Shown: piece by piece, positions 45,587-55,354 of the stretch
Layout of the letters: the number at the start of each line of letters is the position of its first letter
Numbering within the stretch: the first letter of the stretch is position 1
Assembly (NCBI RefSeq): GCF_000179615.1
Contig: NZ_AEDD01000005.1
Span: 156,928-220,927 of the forward strand
Source: Paenibacillus curdlanolyticus YK9
GTDB lineage: Bacteria > Bacillota > Bacilli > Paenibacillales > Paenibacillaceae
Length of the DNA stretch: 64,000 nt
Direction: 5' to 3'
Program-made: the position numbers and the translations under genes
Notes under the pieces: generated by a model
Told to the model about the DNA's origin: nothing
The model's database searches: none
What the model saw: only the letters and a program-made list of their open reading frames with translations

Positions 45587-45612
45587 TGTCCACTACCACC
45601 TCTTTCTCGTCC

Positions 45613-45642
45613 ATTATAACCGAGCAAGGGCGGTATAGTCAA
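45613..45642 (-). promoter_or_regulatory. Proximal veg promoter (P2)
   Basis: TTGACT (45637-45642) and TATAAT (45613-45618), 18-base spacing. The start site would lie about 20 bases before the veg ATG. Confidence 0.8.
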
Positions 45643-45653
45643 ATCAACAAAAT

Positions 45654-45683
45654 ATTATATCAGTCATCAAAGTTTTATGTCAA
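45654..45683 (-). promoter_or_regulatory. Distal veg promoter (P1)
   Basis: Perfect TTGACA (45678-45683) and TATAAT (45654-45659), 18-base spacing, 41 bases upstream of P2. Confidence 0.85.
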
Positions 45684-45740
45684 TAGTAATTTTGTGCTTT
45701 ATTATAAATTTCTGCATAGAAAAAAACACAGCCGTTCATA

Positions 45741-46661
45741 TTATAAAGTTACGCTCGTGGAAGCAGGCGCTTTAACCCACTTTGGCTTTGGCAAGCCCAT
45801 CCGAAGACGGCCCACTGTCTCAATGCCGCCAACGCCTTCAATCCCGCTAATGGTGCCATGAATGACATCAGGCAGGTCGATCGTTTCGCGAATCGGCGTG
45901 GCGCTGGCTTTGATCGCAATATAGACAGGGTCGAGGGCATGAATCAAAATACGGCCAGGCGAGCTAGCAAAATTAGATCCTGCTTGAAGCAACGCTTCGT
46001 AATGCGACTGGCACGCTCCCGCGATTACGATGAGCGAATCGCGGTTTTTCTCATAATCGCGCGCAACGCGAACGGCGTTAACGAAGTTTTGCGAATTTTT
46101 GTAGCTGCTGATGCTGCCCAAGTCATCTTGGCGACGGTTTTTAAGTACGCCGTCATGGCCTGTAATAACGACGATATCCGGCTTCAGTTCAGGCAGCAGC
46201 CGATATAACAGCTCTGGCATTTGGCTTTCATGAACATGGATGCCATGTGCGGGCACACGCATCTGCGAGTACAGCTGCATGCTTTTGCGCATGTAGTTGC
46301 CATCGCCGTCTAAGTGAAGCACCTTGCCAGGCATCTCGTAGAAGGGCTGGCCTGATGGATGGCTTTTGGATGCCGATGTCGATGCTGATCCCGATGCAAA
46401 CCGAATGGGATCGTCCTCCATAACCGGCGGGCGCTGCTGCTGCATGCGGCGCATCGACTCATTTACTTTGATACGGACCCGCTGAGACGCTTGTGTCGAA
46501 TCCGGATCGTTCACGACCGCAAGGTCGACAATCGGGGAATCCGCAAGCAGCCGATAATCCGTGCCTTTCAGGACAGCTAGTTGGTTATCTCTTAATTGTT
46601 CAATGCGGAACAGCACGTCACCGCCGTATGATTTGCGGACAACCAGGTCCCCTTGCTTCAT
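45741..46661 (-). CDS. yabG: Sporulation-specific protease YabG
   Basis: This 306-residue peptidase U57 family protein trims spore coat proteins (for example SafA and CotT-type substrates). It begins MKQGDLVVRKSYGGDVLFRIEQL. The central DIVVITGHDG, the SYKNSQNFVNAVRVAR segment and VIAGACQSHYEALL, with candidate catalytic His and Cys, are well conserved. The serine-rich stretch at about residues 95-110 is a variable linker. Position between ksgA and veg matches B. subtilis. Confidence 0.93.
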   Translation of the reverse strand: MKQGDLVVRKSYGGDVLFRIEQLRDNQLAVLKGTDYRLLADSPIVDLAVVNDPDSTQASQRVRIKVNESMRRMQQQRPPVMEDDPIRFASGSASTSASKSHPSGQPFYEMPGKVLHLDGDGNYMRKSMQLYSQMRVPAHGIHVHESQMPELLYRLLPELKPDIVVITGHDGVLKNRRQDDLGSISSYKNSQNFVNAVRVARDYEKNRDSLIVIAGACQSHYEALLQAGSNFASSPGRILIHALDPVYIAIKASATPIRETIDLPDVIHGTISGIEGVGGIETVGRLRMGLPKPKWVKAPASTSVTL

Positions 46662-46725
46662 GGGCGAATCACCTCTTCGTCTATCCTATGGGTGAATCGC
46701 CGAGATGGTGACTAGCGATTGCAAT

Positions 46726-48206
<1,481 letters not shown>

Positions 48207-48290
48207 GTTCCGTCATTCCTTTCCGTTCGCCTGTCCGCCTGCAGCAAAAGCCCTTAAATGAGGTCCCTGCAGGACCAGCTTTCAGCATGC

Positions 48291-48317
48291 AAAAAGAAGA
48301 GGCATTCGCCTCTTCTT
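48291..48317 (-). terminator. Terminator of yabE
   Basis: AAGAAGAGGC-GAAT-GCCTCTTCTT followed by TTTGC on the minus strand. The stem is perfect. Confidence 0.88.
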
Positions 48318-48365
48318 ATGATGGCATATTTAGCTTGGAAATACGATAATTATGTGATACACACC

Positions 48366-49514
48366 TTAACTCGATGAAGGTTTGTTCGGACCGATGACAT
48401 ACACCGTATAGCCGCGCTTCGTACCGAATTTCTCGGCATAGTCCTCGCTATCGAAGTAAACATCAATCTTATTACCCTTAACCGCGCTGCCCTTGTCCTC
48501 CGCTCGACGGAATCCCAGGCCTTCGATGTATACCCACCAACCGATCGGAATTACTTTCGGGTCGACAGCAATCGTCCGTCCCTCTTTGACGCGAGCGCCA
48601 GAGGCAGTAATGCCGTATTGCGGATGGCCCTTACTCTTGCCTGTAGACTCTACGCCAGCCGAATAAGCAGTTAGCGTAACGCCCTTCAGGGTTTTCTTCG
48701 CCTTAAACGTCCGGCCGCTCATCGAGAACGTCTCCACGCTTGGAGTCCTCGTTGAAAGTGTCGTCACCTTCGGCTCAACTTTCTTCGTACCGATAGCTAC
48801 AACCTGGTTTACGGCTGCCGTCTGTACGCTCTTCGTTACAAGCTCCGTGGAAACGAGCTTCCCGTCCTCATAGACGCTTTCGAACTGTTTAACAAGAAGA
48901 CCTTCCTTGCCGGTCTTTACAAGCTTCTCCTTCCCTGTTTCCAGAGACGGATCATTTTGTTTCACGATTACGAAAGGCACTTTGTGCTCAGAGCGCGACA
49001 TCTCGCGATTCACGCGTACAACCTTCACTGACATATTAGGCAGCAAAGCCGTCCCAAGCGACGGATATACCTTATCATAACCACGAACAGGAATATTCAA
49101 TTCCTCGATCGCTGCTTGCACAGTTCTCTCGGTCGTGTACACTGTCCGAGTCTTGCCATCAGCTGTTACAGTCAATGGAAGAGCCTGATCGATAACGATT
49201 CGGTCTCCATCTTTGATCGCTGCATTCAGGGGTACGGATACCACATCATGCGGGCCAACCGTAATAGCTTGTTCATCCAGTAGGCGTTGCAGGACCCATT
49301 GCTTCGTTTTCACGACGCTCTCTTGTCCATTCACTACTACGGAGACGCTTTTCTCAGCCGTTCCGTACAACAACACCAATAACATGAAAGTCATAGCGAT
49401 TGAGATAATAGCACTCAAAATAATCAAACGCAAGTTTTCATGCTTCCATCGCAATGCGAAAGACATGCTGGATGATCGTTTACCATGGGTGTCCAACTTC
49501 GGAAATACGCCCAC
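48366..49514 (-). CDS. yabE: YabE-like cell-wall enzyme with DUF348, G5 and 3D domains
   Basis: This 382-residue envelope protein has a membrane anchor/signal at about 30-52, two to three DUF348 ubiquitin-like repeats (VSVVVNGQESVVKTKQWVLQRLL and similar), a G5 domain near 190-265 and a C-terminal 3D domain (about 285-380). The 3D aspartates are in AVDPKVIP, AEDKGSA and KIDVYF, the arrangement of Sps/RpfB-type lytic transglycosylases. GTG 49514 has GGAGG 9 bases upstream. A c-di-AMP riboswitch leader precedes it, tying cell-wall remodelling to c-di-AMP. Confidence 0.92.
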   Translation of the reverse strand: MGVFPKLDTHGKRSSSMSFALRWKHENLRLIILSAIISIAMTFMLLVLLYGTAEKSVSVVVNGQESVVKTKQWVLQRLLDEQAITVGPHDVVSVPLNAAIKDGDRIVIDQALPLTVTADGKTRTVYTTERTVQAAIEELNIPVRGYDKVYPSLGTALLPNMSVKVVRVNREMSRSEHKVPFVIVKQNDPSLETGKEKLVKTGKEGLLVKQFESVYEDGKLVSTELVTKSVQTAAVNQVVAIGTKKVEPKVTTLSTRTPSVETFSMSGRTFKAKKTLKGVTLTAYSAGVESTGKSKGHPQYGITASGARVKEGRTIAVDPKVIPIGWWVYIEGLGFRRAEDKGSAVKGNKIDVYFDSEDYAEKFGTKRGYTVYVIGPNKPSSS

Positions 49515-49718
49515 TTCTTCGGTCCTCCTTCAAAGCCCCGCCGTCGAGTGTTTTGCATGATTGAATTGACGCGACTATAGTATATTGGCGTGACGAATCA
49601 CGCTCCAGCTAGCTCCCTTCTCTCTCACCTCCATGATTAACCCTATGTCGACGTTTTCCCCTTTATTCGAGGTGAAACGGCTCCGTCGTGATTCGATCAA
49701 CGACTGCAGCGCGGTTCT

Positions 49719-49770
49719 TTTCAAAAGAAAAGAAGCCTTCGACAGAGGATCATCTGCTTCGTGGCTTCCC
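49719..49770 (-). terminator. Expression-platform terminator of the yabE leader
   Basis: GAAGCC (49768-49763) pairs with GGCTTC (49737-49732) around an inner stem, followed by TTTTCTTTT on the minus strand. It lies between the riboswitch and yabE, so ligand binding probably controls read-through. Confidence 0.75.
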
Positions 49771-49811
49771 GGGTAAACAACGAAAAAACATGGAAAGTGG
49801 GATTCGAAGGT

Positions 49812-50032
49812 TGATCTCTCTTATTCGCTTACGAGGTTAGCTGTCGGATTCGGGCTAGAGATCCTGCCCTATTCGCTCTGCTATCGGCGGATCATGACGA
49901 TCTCGTACGTGCCCGATGCAGGGTTGCGAAATTCACCCCATTTGGATCAATGCTTCCGCCTTTGCCGACTAATCAGGTCATGCAAAGCTTCCACATTTGG
50001 TTCCCCCGTTCTCCGTTAGGAGATTAAGCGTG
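49812..50032 (-). ncRNA. c-di-AMP (ydaO/yuaA) riboswitch
   Basis: Minus-strand reading shows the ydaO landmarks in order: CGCTTAATCTCC (50030-50019), GGGGGAACC (around 50005), GGGGTGAATTTC (around 49935), GCAGGATCTCTAGCCCGAATCCG (split around 49866-49845), CAGCTAACCTCGTAAGCG (49842-49825) and AAGAGAG (about 49820). In this class c-di-AMP turns expression off. It controls many cell-wall hydrolase and potassium transporter genes in Firmicutes, and yabE is a typical target. Confidence 0.92.
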
Positions 50033-50071
50033 TTACTGGAAATCCAATACATTGTGTAAGTTCTGAAATGA

Positions 50072-50101
50072 ATCATACCCCGTGTTCGCCAACATTGTAA
50101 A
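50072..50101 (-). promoter_or_regulatory. Predicted promoter of the yabE leader
   Basis: TTTACA (50096-50101) and TATGAT (50072-50077), 18-base spacing, about 40 bases before the riboswitch. Confidence 0.6.
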
Positions 50102-50220
50102 GAACCGATTAAAGACGATTTTCACGATATTTAAGGAAATTCAGCCAAAAGAGAAGCGGTTAATGCAAGGAAATCTACTTTTATCATCCATTTGGTTCGA
50201 TTTCCTCCCATTTCCGCCTA

Positions 50221-50997
50221 TTATCGCTCAAAACGGAAACAATTTTTGGCATTTACGGACGTTAAATATCCGATTTCCTCTACCGTTTTGCCTTTTATTG
50301 CTGCGGCCGCTTCTGCCACAAGAGCAACGTAAGCCGACTCATTTCTTTTGCCTCGAAAAGGATGGGGCGCCAAATAAGGGGAGTCTGTTTCGATCAATAA
50401 ACGGTCGTCCGGCACCTTCGCAAGCACGTCCTTGGGCACCTTCGCATTCGTGAAGGAAACCGGTCCTCCGAACGAAATATAGAAGTTCATGTCGAGACAA
50501 GCTTTGGCCGTCTCCCAGCTGCCGGAGAAGCAATGCATCACGCCCCCGACCTCCTCCGCTTTCTCTTCCTTCAATATACGTACGACATCCTCATGGGCGT
50601 CCCGATTGTGAATGACGATTGGCTTGCCCACTTTGCGCGCTAGCTGAATCTGCTCGCGGAATACCCGCTGCTGAACGTCCTTTGGCGAAGTGTCCCAATG
50701 GTAATCGAGCCCGATCTCACCGATAGCGACGACCTTCGGGTGACTCATCAGCGATTCGATCCATTCAAGATCTCCCGGCTGCATGTGAATGCTCTCCACC
50801 GGATGCCAACCTACTGCCGCATAGATAAAATCATACTTCTCAGCCAACGCCATCGTCGTCGGAATCGTTTCTCGGTCAAAGCCAATATTAATCATAAGCT
50901 CGACGCCCGCTTCTCGCGCCCGCGCAATTGCTTCATCACGATCGTTGTCGAATTTATGGTTGTCCATATGCGTATGTGTGTCAATTAATGTAACCAT
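50221..50997 (-). CDS. tatD: TatD-family metal-dependent deoxyribonuclease
   Basis: This 258-residue TIM-barrel hydrolase has the expected metal ligands: HTH in DTHTHMD, E in GEIGLDYHWD, H in IHNRDAHED, H in MHCFSG and D in ETDSPYLAP. TatD proteins have 3'-5' exonuclease activity. ATG 50997 is chosen because homologues start at MVTLIDTHTH; the upstream frame has no homology. It is the equivalent of B. subtilis yabD. Confidence 0.93.
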   Translation of the reverse strand: MVTLIDTHTHMDNHKFDNDRDEAIARAREAGVELMINIGFDRETIPTTMALAEKYDFIYAAVGWHPVESIHMQPGDLEWIESLMSHPKVVAIGEIGLDYHWDTSPKDVQQRVFREQIQLARKVGKPIVIHNRDAHEDVVRILKEEKAEEVGGVMHCFSGSWETAKACLDMNFYISFGGPVSFTNAKVPKDVLAKVPDDRLLIETDSPYLAPHPFRGKRNESAYVALVAEAAAAIKGKTVEEIGYLTSVNAKNCFRFER

Positions 50998-51034
50998 ATC
51001 GTACCGTTCATTCCCTTCTTGATGTGTCTCTTCA

Positions 51035-52342
51035 TTAATACCCAAAAATCGTACGAATACGCTTGTCCAAGCGATGCGCGACAGGCCGCAGCAGGTCATC
51101 GGGATAATACCAGCGATGCTTGCCTTGGTGGAGTCCGCTCAAGGAACGGATAATGTCCGATCGTGCCGAAATTTCAGAAATTTCCCCTTTTGCGTCAAGC
51201 AGAAGGATTGGCGGCTTTTCATTGCCCTTCCTGTTCGTTCCTGCATCCGGTTGGTACACATCGTAAGGAAGATCGAATGGGAAGTCAACCTCGAGGTGGT
51301 AATCCGGCTGCAATCCCGCATGCTTCAATTGAAGCTTCGCTTCCTCGAACAGTTCTTCGCTATGATTGTTCACTACGATATCTTTATACAACCGGCGATG
51401 GAGGAACCTTCGCGAGAGGTCCGACAGCCACTCATCGCGCTCATCCGCCCATGCCATGAAGACGGTTTGTGCAAGCGCTTCATCTAATAGGAAGTAATCG
51501 TCCGTCGTCAGCTCATTTTGGAACAAACGAAGCAGAGGCTTCGGCAGCCATTCGAATCGATAGCCATTAAGATAGAGCTCCTTGGCCCTTCGTAAAATTT
51601 GCTTCAATATAATCTCCGAGCTGCGCGTCACCGGGTGAAAATAAACCTGCCAGTACATTTGATAACGCGACATCAAGTAGTCCTCCACCGCATGCATGCC
51701 GCTTTCTTTCACTACAATCCGTCCCTGGTATGGACGCAGCACACGAAGAATGCGCTCCAGATCAAACGTACCGTAATGGACCCCTGTAAAATAAGCATCA
51801 CGCAGCAAATAATCCATGCGATCCGCGTCCATCTGGCTCGAAACGAGATTAACCACAATCGGCTTGTCATATTTCTTCCTAATTATAGCGGCGACCCGCT
51901 CCGGGAAACGCTCATCGATTTCGCGGAGCACTTGATTCACTTCGGTATCGCCTGTAATGATTCGACAAGTCCAGTCCTCGTGATCCGTGTCGAATACATC
52001 CTCAATGGAATGTGAGAATGGCCCATGACCCAGATCATGCAGCAGTGCTGCGCATAATGCGGGCAGTCTCTCTTGTCTTGGCCAATCTGAATATTCATTA
52101 CGTTCGAACTGCGAGATAATTCGTCTCGTAATCTCGTACACGCCTAATGAATGCGAGAATCGACTGTGCTCCGCGCCATGAAAGGTAAGATAGGAAGTGC
52201 CTAGCTGTCGAATTCTCCGCAATCTCTGAAATTCTTTCGTATTGATAAGGTTCCATATCAGTTGATCCTGGACATAAATCGACTTATGTACGGGATCTTT
52301 GAATACTTTTTCCTCCGCAAGCTGACGTTCGATGACAATCAC
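51035..52342 (-). CDS. HD-domain phosphohydrolase (YwfO-like)
   Basis: This 435-residue HD-superfamily protein has metal-binding motifs H in EHSRFSHSLG, HD in LLHDLGHGPFSHS and D in QMDADRMDYLLRDA. This is the pattern of YwfO/SAMHD-like nucleotide triphosphohydrolases. The substrate is not determined; dNTP hydrolysis is likely by family. The GTG start lies almost inside its AAGGGG site, so a nearby alternative start is possible. It sits between tatD and abrB, where Bacillus has metS. Confidence 0.85.
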   Translation of the reverse strand: MIVIERQLAEEKVFKDPVHKSIYVQDQLIWNLINTKEFQRLRRIRQLGTSYLTFHGAEHSRFSHSLGVYEITRRIISQFERNEYSDWPRQERLPALCAALLHDLGHGPFSHSIEDVFDTDHEDWTCRIITGDTEVNQVLREIDERFPERVAAIIRKKYDKPIVVNLVSSQMDADRMDYLLRDAYFTGVHYGTFDLERILRVLRPYQGRIVVKESGMHAVEDYLMSRYQMYWQVYFHPVTRSSEIILKQILRRAKELYLNGYRFEWLPKPLLRLFQNELTTDDYFLLDEALAQTVFMAWADERDEWLSDLSRRFLHRRLYKDIVVNNHSEELFEEAKLQLKHAGLQPDYHLEVDFPFDLPYDVYQPDAGTNRKGNEKPPILLLDAKGEISEISARSDIIRSLSGLHQGKHRWYYPDDLLRPVAHRLDKRIRTIFGY

Positions 52343-52519
52343 ACCCCTTAAGTGCTAATATGTTCAAGAATTCGACACAGCCTCTTAATATTTTGTCGAA
52401 AACTGTCGTGTATTCATTTCCAAACGAGTCGCCTATGATGTATAGTAATAGTATCTTAATAATGCCCTAGTTTACAGGTGAATCAGAAAAGATTAGCGCA
52501 TTTTAACATATTTTCTGGG

Positions 52520-52548
52520 TTGACTGTTCTGGGTATTCTTGGTACTAT
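52520..52548 (+). promoter_or_regulatory. Sigma-A promoter of abrB
   Basis: TTGACT (52520-52525) and TACTAT (52543-52548), 17-base spacing, about 65 bases before the abrB start. Confidence 0.75.
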
Positions 52549-52618
52549 ATTAATCATATAAAGTAAAAACGTGTCGAATAGTGACGATTTTATTTAAATG
52601 AGAGGGGAAACGATTACT

Positions 52619-52873
52619 ATGATGAAATCTACTGGTATCGTCCGTAAAGTTGATGAGTTGGGCCGTGTTGTAATTCCAATCGAATTGCGCCGTACGCTGG
52701 GTATTGGAGAGAAGGATGCACTTGAGATTTACGTGGACGGAGAACGCATCATGCTTAAGAAATATGAGCCAGCTTGCATCTTCTGCGGCAATGCAGAGAA
52801 CGTTGCTTACTTCAAAGGAAAAATTGTTTGCAATGTTTGCCTATCAGAATTGCCTGCACCTGTGACAAAATAA
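52619..52873 (+). CDS. abrB: Transition-state regulator AbrB with cysteine-rich C-terminus
   Basis: This 84-residue protein reads MKSTGIVRKVDELGRVVIPIELRRTLGIGEKDALEIYVDGE, which matches the B. subtilis AbrB DNA-binding domain almost exactly. The C-terminal 35 residues differ completely: they contain C53xxC56 and C71xxC74 (CIFC, CNVC), a probable zinc knuckle in place of the B. subtilis tetramerisation region. ATG 52619 has AGAGGGG upstream; ATG 52622 is the next codon. It represses transition-state and biofilm genes in the family. It is the only plus-strand gene in its neighbourhood, as in Bacillus. Confidence 0.92.
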   Translation: MMKSTGIVRKVDELGRVVIPIELRRTLGIGEKDALEIYVDGERIMLKKYEPACIFCGNAENVAYFKGKIVCNVCLSELPAPVTK

Positions 52874-52894
52874 GAATTATAGGTTATAATGTAC

Positions 52895-53012
52895 TTATCC
52901 ACATGTTAATTCTAACCTTTTTAATACTCCTTATGCCTTCCTGCGCTAGAACCCGGCCAGGAAGGTCCTTTTTTTGTGGACAAATAGTGGATAACGCTGA
53001 GCGTTATCCACT
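52895..53012. other. Cluster of four DnaA-box-like 9-mers between abrB and rsmI
   Basis: TTATCCACA (52895-52903) is a perfect DnaA box. TGTGGACAA (52975-52983), AGTGGATAA (52986-52994) and TTATCCACT (53004-53012) each differ by one base in one or the other orientation. The last two form the arms of a hairpin (52986-53012) that contains the rsmI stop codon. Confidence 0.5.
52936..52975 (+). terminator. Terminator of abrB
   Basis: CCTTCCTG (52936-52943) and CAGGAAGG (52958-52965) form an 8 bp stem, followed by TCC and a run of T (52969-52975). Confidence 0.88.
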
Positions 53013-53978
53013 TTCATTTTTCCGCATAACCGCGTTATAAACATCCCGCTTCTGCATCGCTCGATCAGCTGCCGTTCGCTTGATCGCTTCCTTGCGGTCC
53101 AACGCATTGCGCTCCTCATAATGCTGGACATGTTCCTCCAATGTGAGCGCCACCCACCAAGACTCGTCTTGTCCCAATATACCAGCACGCTGTGCATGCT
53201 CTGTCGCATCGCCATCCGTACCCGTTCTGCCGCCTGAGCTAGCCGAAACGCGTCCTTCAACGACAATGACGTACTCGCCTAATGGAGCGTTCTCCTCTAG
53301 CCAAGCAAGACACTCGCTAATCGTCCCCCTCGCCGCTTCCTCATGTCGCTTCGTCAGCTCTCGTACCATCGCAATCCGGCGGTCACCGAGCACCTCTAGC
53401 ATAACCTTCAGCGTTTTGCTGACACGATGCGGAGATTCGTAGAGCAGTATCGTTCCAGCTTCATAACCGAGCGGCGTTAACCACTCGATTAGCGCTTTGC
53501 GCTGACGTGGCGGAAAGCCTGCGAACAAGAATCGGTCGGTAGGAAGACCCGATATGATCAGCGCTGACAAAGCGGCGTTGGCACCCGGAATAGGAACGAC
53601 TGTAATCTCTCTCTCCACGGCATCGCGTACAAGATCCGCACCAGGATCAGAGATTGCCGGCAGCCCTGCGTCGCTGACTAGCGCTATCGACTTGCCTTCC
53701 TCCAGCATTCGTATAAGCTCAGGCCCGCTAGCCTGCTTATTATGCTCGTGGTAACTGACAAGCCTCGTTTGAATTTCAAAATGGGTGAGCAACTTGCGCG
53801 TTTGCCTCGTATCCTCCGCTGCAATCAAATCAACCTCACCTAGTGTGCGAACTGCACGGAACGTCATATCCTCTAGATTCCCGATAGGCGTCCCAACCAA
53901 ATATAACGTTCCACTTGCAGTCGCATTAGCATGAGCAGTAGTAGCCGCTGGCGTTTTAAAGCTTCGTTGAACGAACAT
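53004..53978 (-). CDS. rsmI: 16S rRNA (cytidine-2'-O)-methyltransferase RsmI
   Basis: This 324-residue tetrapyrrole-methylase-fold enzyme 2'-O-methylates C1402 of 16S rRNA. Motifs: TLYLVGTPIGNLEDMTFRAV, LIAAEDTRQTRKLL, ALVSDAGLPAISDPGADLV and LYESPHRV. The first 20 residues and about 70 C-terminal residues (after VVEGRVSAS) are extensions beyond the conserved core. ATG 53978 follows the yabB stop by no bases and uses AGGAGG inside the yabB end. The intervening GIY-YIG gene (yazA) seen in Bacillus is absent. Confidence 0.94.
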   Translation of the reverse strand: MFVQRSFKTPAATTAHANATASGTLYLVGTPIGNLEDMTFRAVRTLGEVDLIAAEDTRQTRKLLTHFEIQTRLVSYHEHNKQASGPELIRMLEEGKSIALVSDAGLPAISDPGADLVRDAVEREITVVPIPGANAALSALIISGLPTDRFLFAGFPPRQRKALIEWLTPLGYEAGTILLYESPHRVSKTLKVMLEVLGDRRIAMVRELTKRHEEAARGTISECLAWLEENAPLGEYVIVVEGRVSASSGGRTGTDGDATEHAQRAGILGQDESWWVALTLEEHVQHYEERNALDRKEAIKRTAADRAMQKRDVYNAVMRKNESG

Positions 53979-54848
53979 TTATACCTCCTCCTTTCTCTCT
54001 TGGCCGTCGGACCAAACCCCGTTGCTGCCGTAATAGAGCTTTTTGAGCTCATCGGTGTATTCTCTTTCTGCTGTATAGACAATGAGCGGCGGGAGCAGCT
54101 TAACCGATGGTTTGCCATCCCGGATCGCTTCGATTAGCAGCATGTTTGCTTCCGCTTCTGCATGCGGGTGAACGAATCGAATGCGTTTAGGCTCCAGCTT
54201 CCAACGGCGGAATGACTCGAGAATATCCATCAATCGATTCGGCCTGTGCACCATGGACACCTTTCCTCCAGTACGCACCAGCCTCGCACTCGCTTCAACC
54301 ACTTCGTCTAACGTGCAGTGAATTTCATGGCGTGCAATCGCATAATGCTCATTTTCATTCTGATCGCCTGTCTGCGTTTGCATATAAGGCGGGTTAACGG
54401 TGACCGCATCATAAATTCCTTGGCCCGCCGTTCGAGGAAAGGTACGCAAATCCCCTTCGATTATTTGAATCTGTTCATCTAAGTTATTTAACGTAACGCT
54501 CCGCTTTGCCATATCCGCCAAGCGAGGCTGGATCTCCACCCCATCGATTGCCGCGCGTGTGCGCGTTGATAGCAGCAATGGAATGACTCCATTCCCCGTG
54601 CACAAATCAATGACTTTCCCTCTAGGCGGAATGCTCGCGAATCGAGCAAGCAGCACCGCATCCATCGAGAAGCTGAACACTTCACGGCTCTGTATGATTT
54701 GAAGCTCTTTGGTCATCAAATCATCAAGTCGTTCCCCCTCTAATAACTGCTGCTCCCGGCTGCCCAAATCGCCTTGATCGCCAGCCCTTGTTTGCTCTAT
54801 GTCCTTATTCAAAAATACCGCTCCCCCATCTCTCTCTCGCCGATCCAA
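53979..54848 (-). CDS. yabB: tRNA1(Val) (adenine-N6)-methyltransferase family protein YabB
   Basis: This 289-residue class I SAM-dependent methyltransferase has SAM motif VIDLCTGNGVIPLLLS near residue 75 and the N6-adenine catalytic NPPY in AVTVNPPYMQTQ. The Q..SREVFSFSMDAVLLARFA segment precedes the SAM motif, as in TrmN6/YabB. The first 40 residues are poorly conserved, so an internal start (for example near LDDLMTKELQIIQ) is possible. It is tightly coupled to rsmI. Confidence 0.9.
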   Translation of the reverse strand: MDRRERDGGAVFLNKDIEQTRAGDQGDLGSREQQLLEGERLDDLMTKELQIIQSREVFSFSMDAVLLARFASIPPRGKVIDLCTGNGVIPLLLSTRTRAAIDGVEIQPRLADMAKRSVTLNNLDEQIQIIEGDLRTFPRTAGQGIYDAVTVNPPYMQTQTGDQNENEHYAIARHEIHCTLDEVVEASARLVRTGGKVSMVHRPNRLMDILESFRRWKLEPKRIRFVHPHAEAEANMLLIEAIRDGKPSVKLLPPLIVYTAEREYTDELKKLYYGSNGVWSDGQERKEEV

Positions 54849-54869
54849 GCTTGTTAGCCAAACAAAAAC

Positions 54870-54887
54870 AAAGACCCTTTCGGGTCT
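54870..54887 (-). terminator. Terminator after yabA
   Basis: AAGACCC-GAAA-GGGTCTT followed by TGTTTTTGTTTG on the minus strand; a stable tetraloop hairpin 14 bases after the yabA stop. Confidence 0.88.
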
Positions 54888-54900
54888 TGTTTGCCATGCT

Positions 54901-55320
54901 TTATTTGTTCAAGAAGGACAGACAGAATAAGCAATCGCCTTCCGTTCGCAAATGTCCGTAGTAGACATTGCATATATGAAATCCTTCATGGTATAGGCGT
55001 GCCAGGTTATCATGCCCCCCGCTAACGGTTGGCATTGGCTCCTTCACTGTATCAGCCATTTTGACCGTTTCCAAGCCGCTCTCATGTAGGTGATCTTGGA
55101 TAGTTGACTCGTCCGCTGCGGCTGGCTCCTCTTGAGGCTCCAAGAATGAAGTCCCTTGTCTTAACAGCTTGTGCAATTGATTGTTTTCTATACTGAGCCG
55201 CTTATTTTCCTCAAGCAATGACTTGATATGCCGCTTCAGCAAGCCGAGCTCAGCGTGAATTCCGCCAATGCGGCCCTCCAACTCATCCACTTCTACAAAC
55301 AGATCATTTTTATTATCCAA
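54901..55320 (-). CDS. yabA: Replication initiation control protein YabA
   Basis: This 139-residue protein bridges DnaA and the sliding clamp DnaN to limit initiation. It has an N-terminal coiled coil (about 5-55; [27 protein letters not shown]) and a C-terminal zinc-binding domain [20 protein letters not shown] and [11 protein letters not shown]. The TTG at 55320, 8 bases after GAGGTGG, gives the homologous [14 protein letters not shown] start; the GTG at 55332 lies within that site. Confidence 0.94.
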   Translation of the reverse strand: MDNKNDLFVEVDELEGRIGGIHAELGLLKRHIKSLLEENKRLSIENNQLHKLLRQGTSFLEPQEEPAAADESTIQDHLHESGLETVKMADTVKEPMPTVSGGHDNLARLYHEGFHICNVYYGHLRTEGDCLFCLSFLNK

Positions 55321-55354
55321 ATCAGTTCCCACCTCAGGACCTTGATGGAACGGG

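Larger units (their letters stand above)
49515..50220. other. Long leader region of yabE
   Basis: These 706 non-coding bases are explained from right to left by the promoter (50072-50101), the c-di-AMP riboswitch and its terminator. The 200 bases from 49515 to 49718 hold nothing else I can identify. The stretch 50102-50220 separates yabE from tatD, and I see no clear terminator for tatD in it. Confidence 0.6.
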
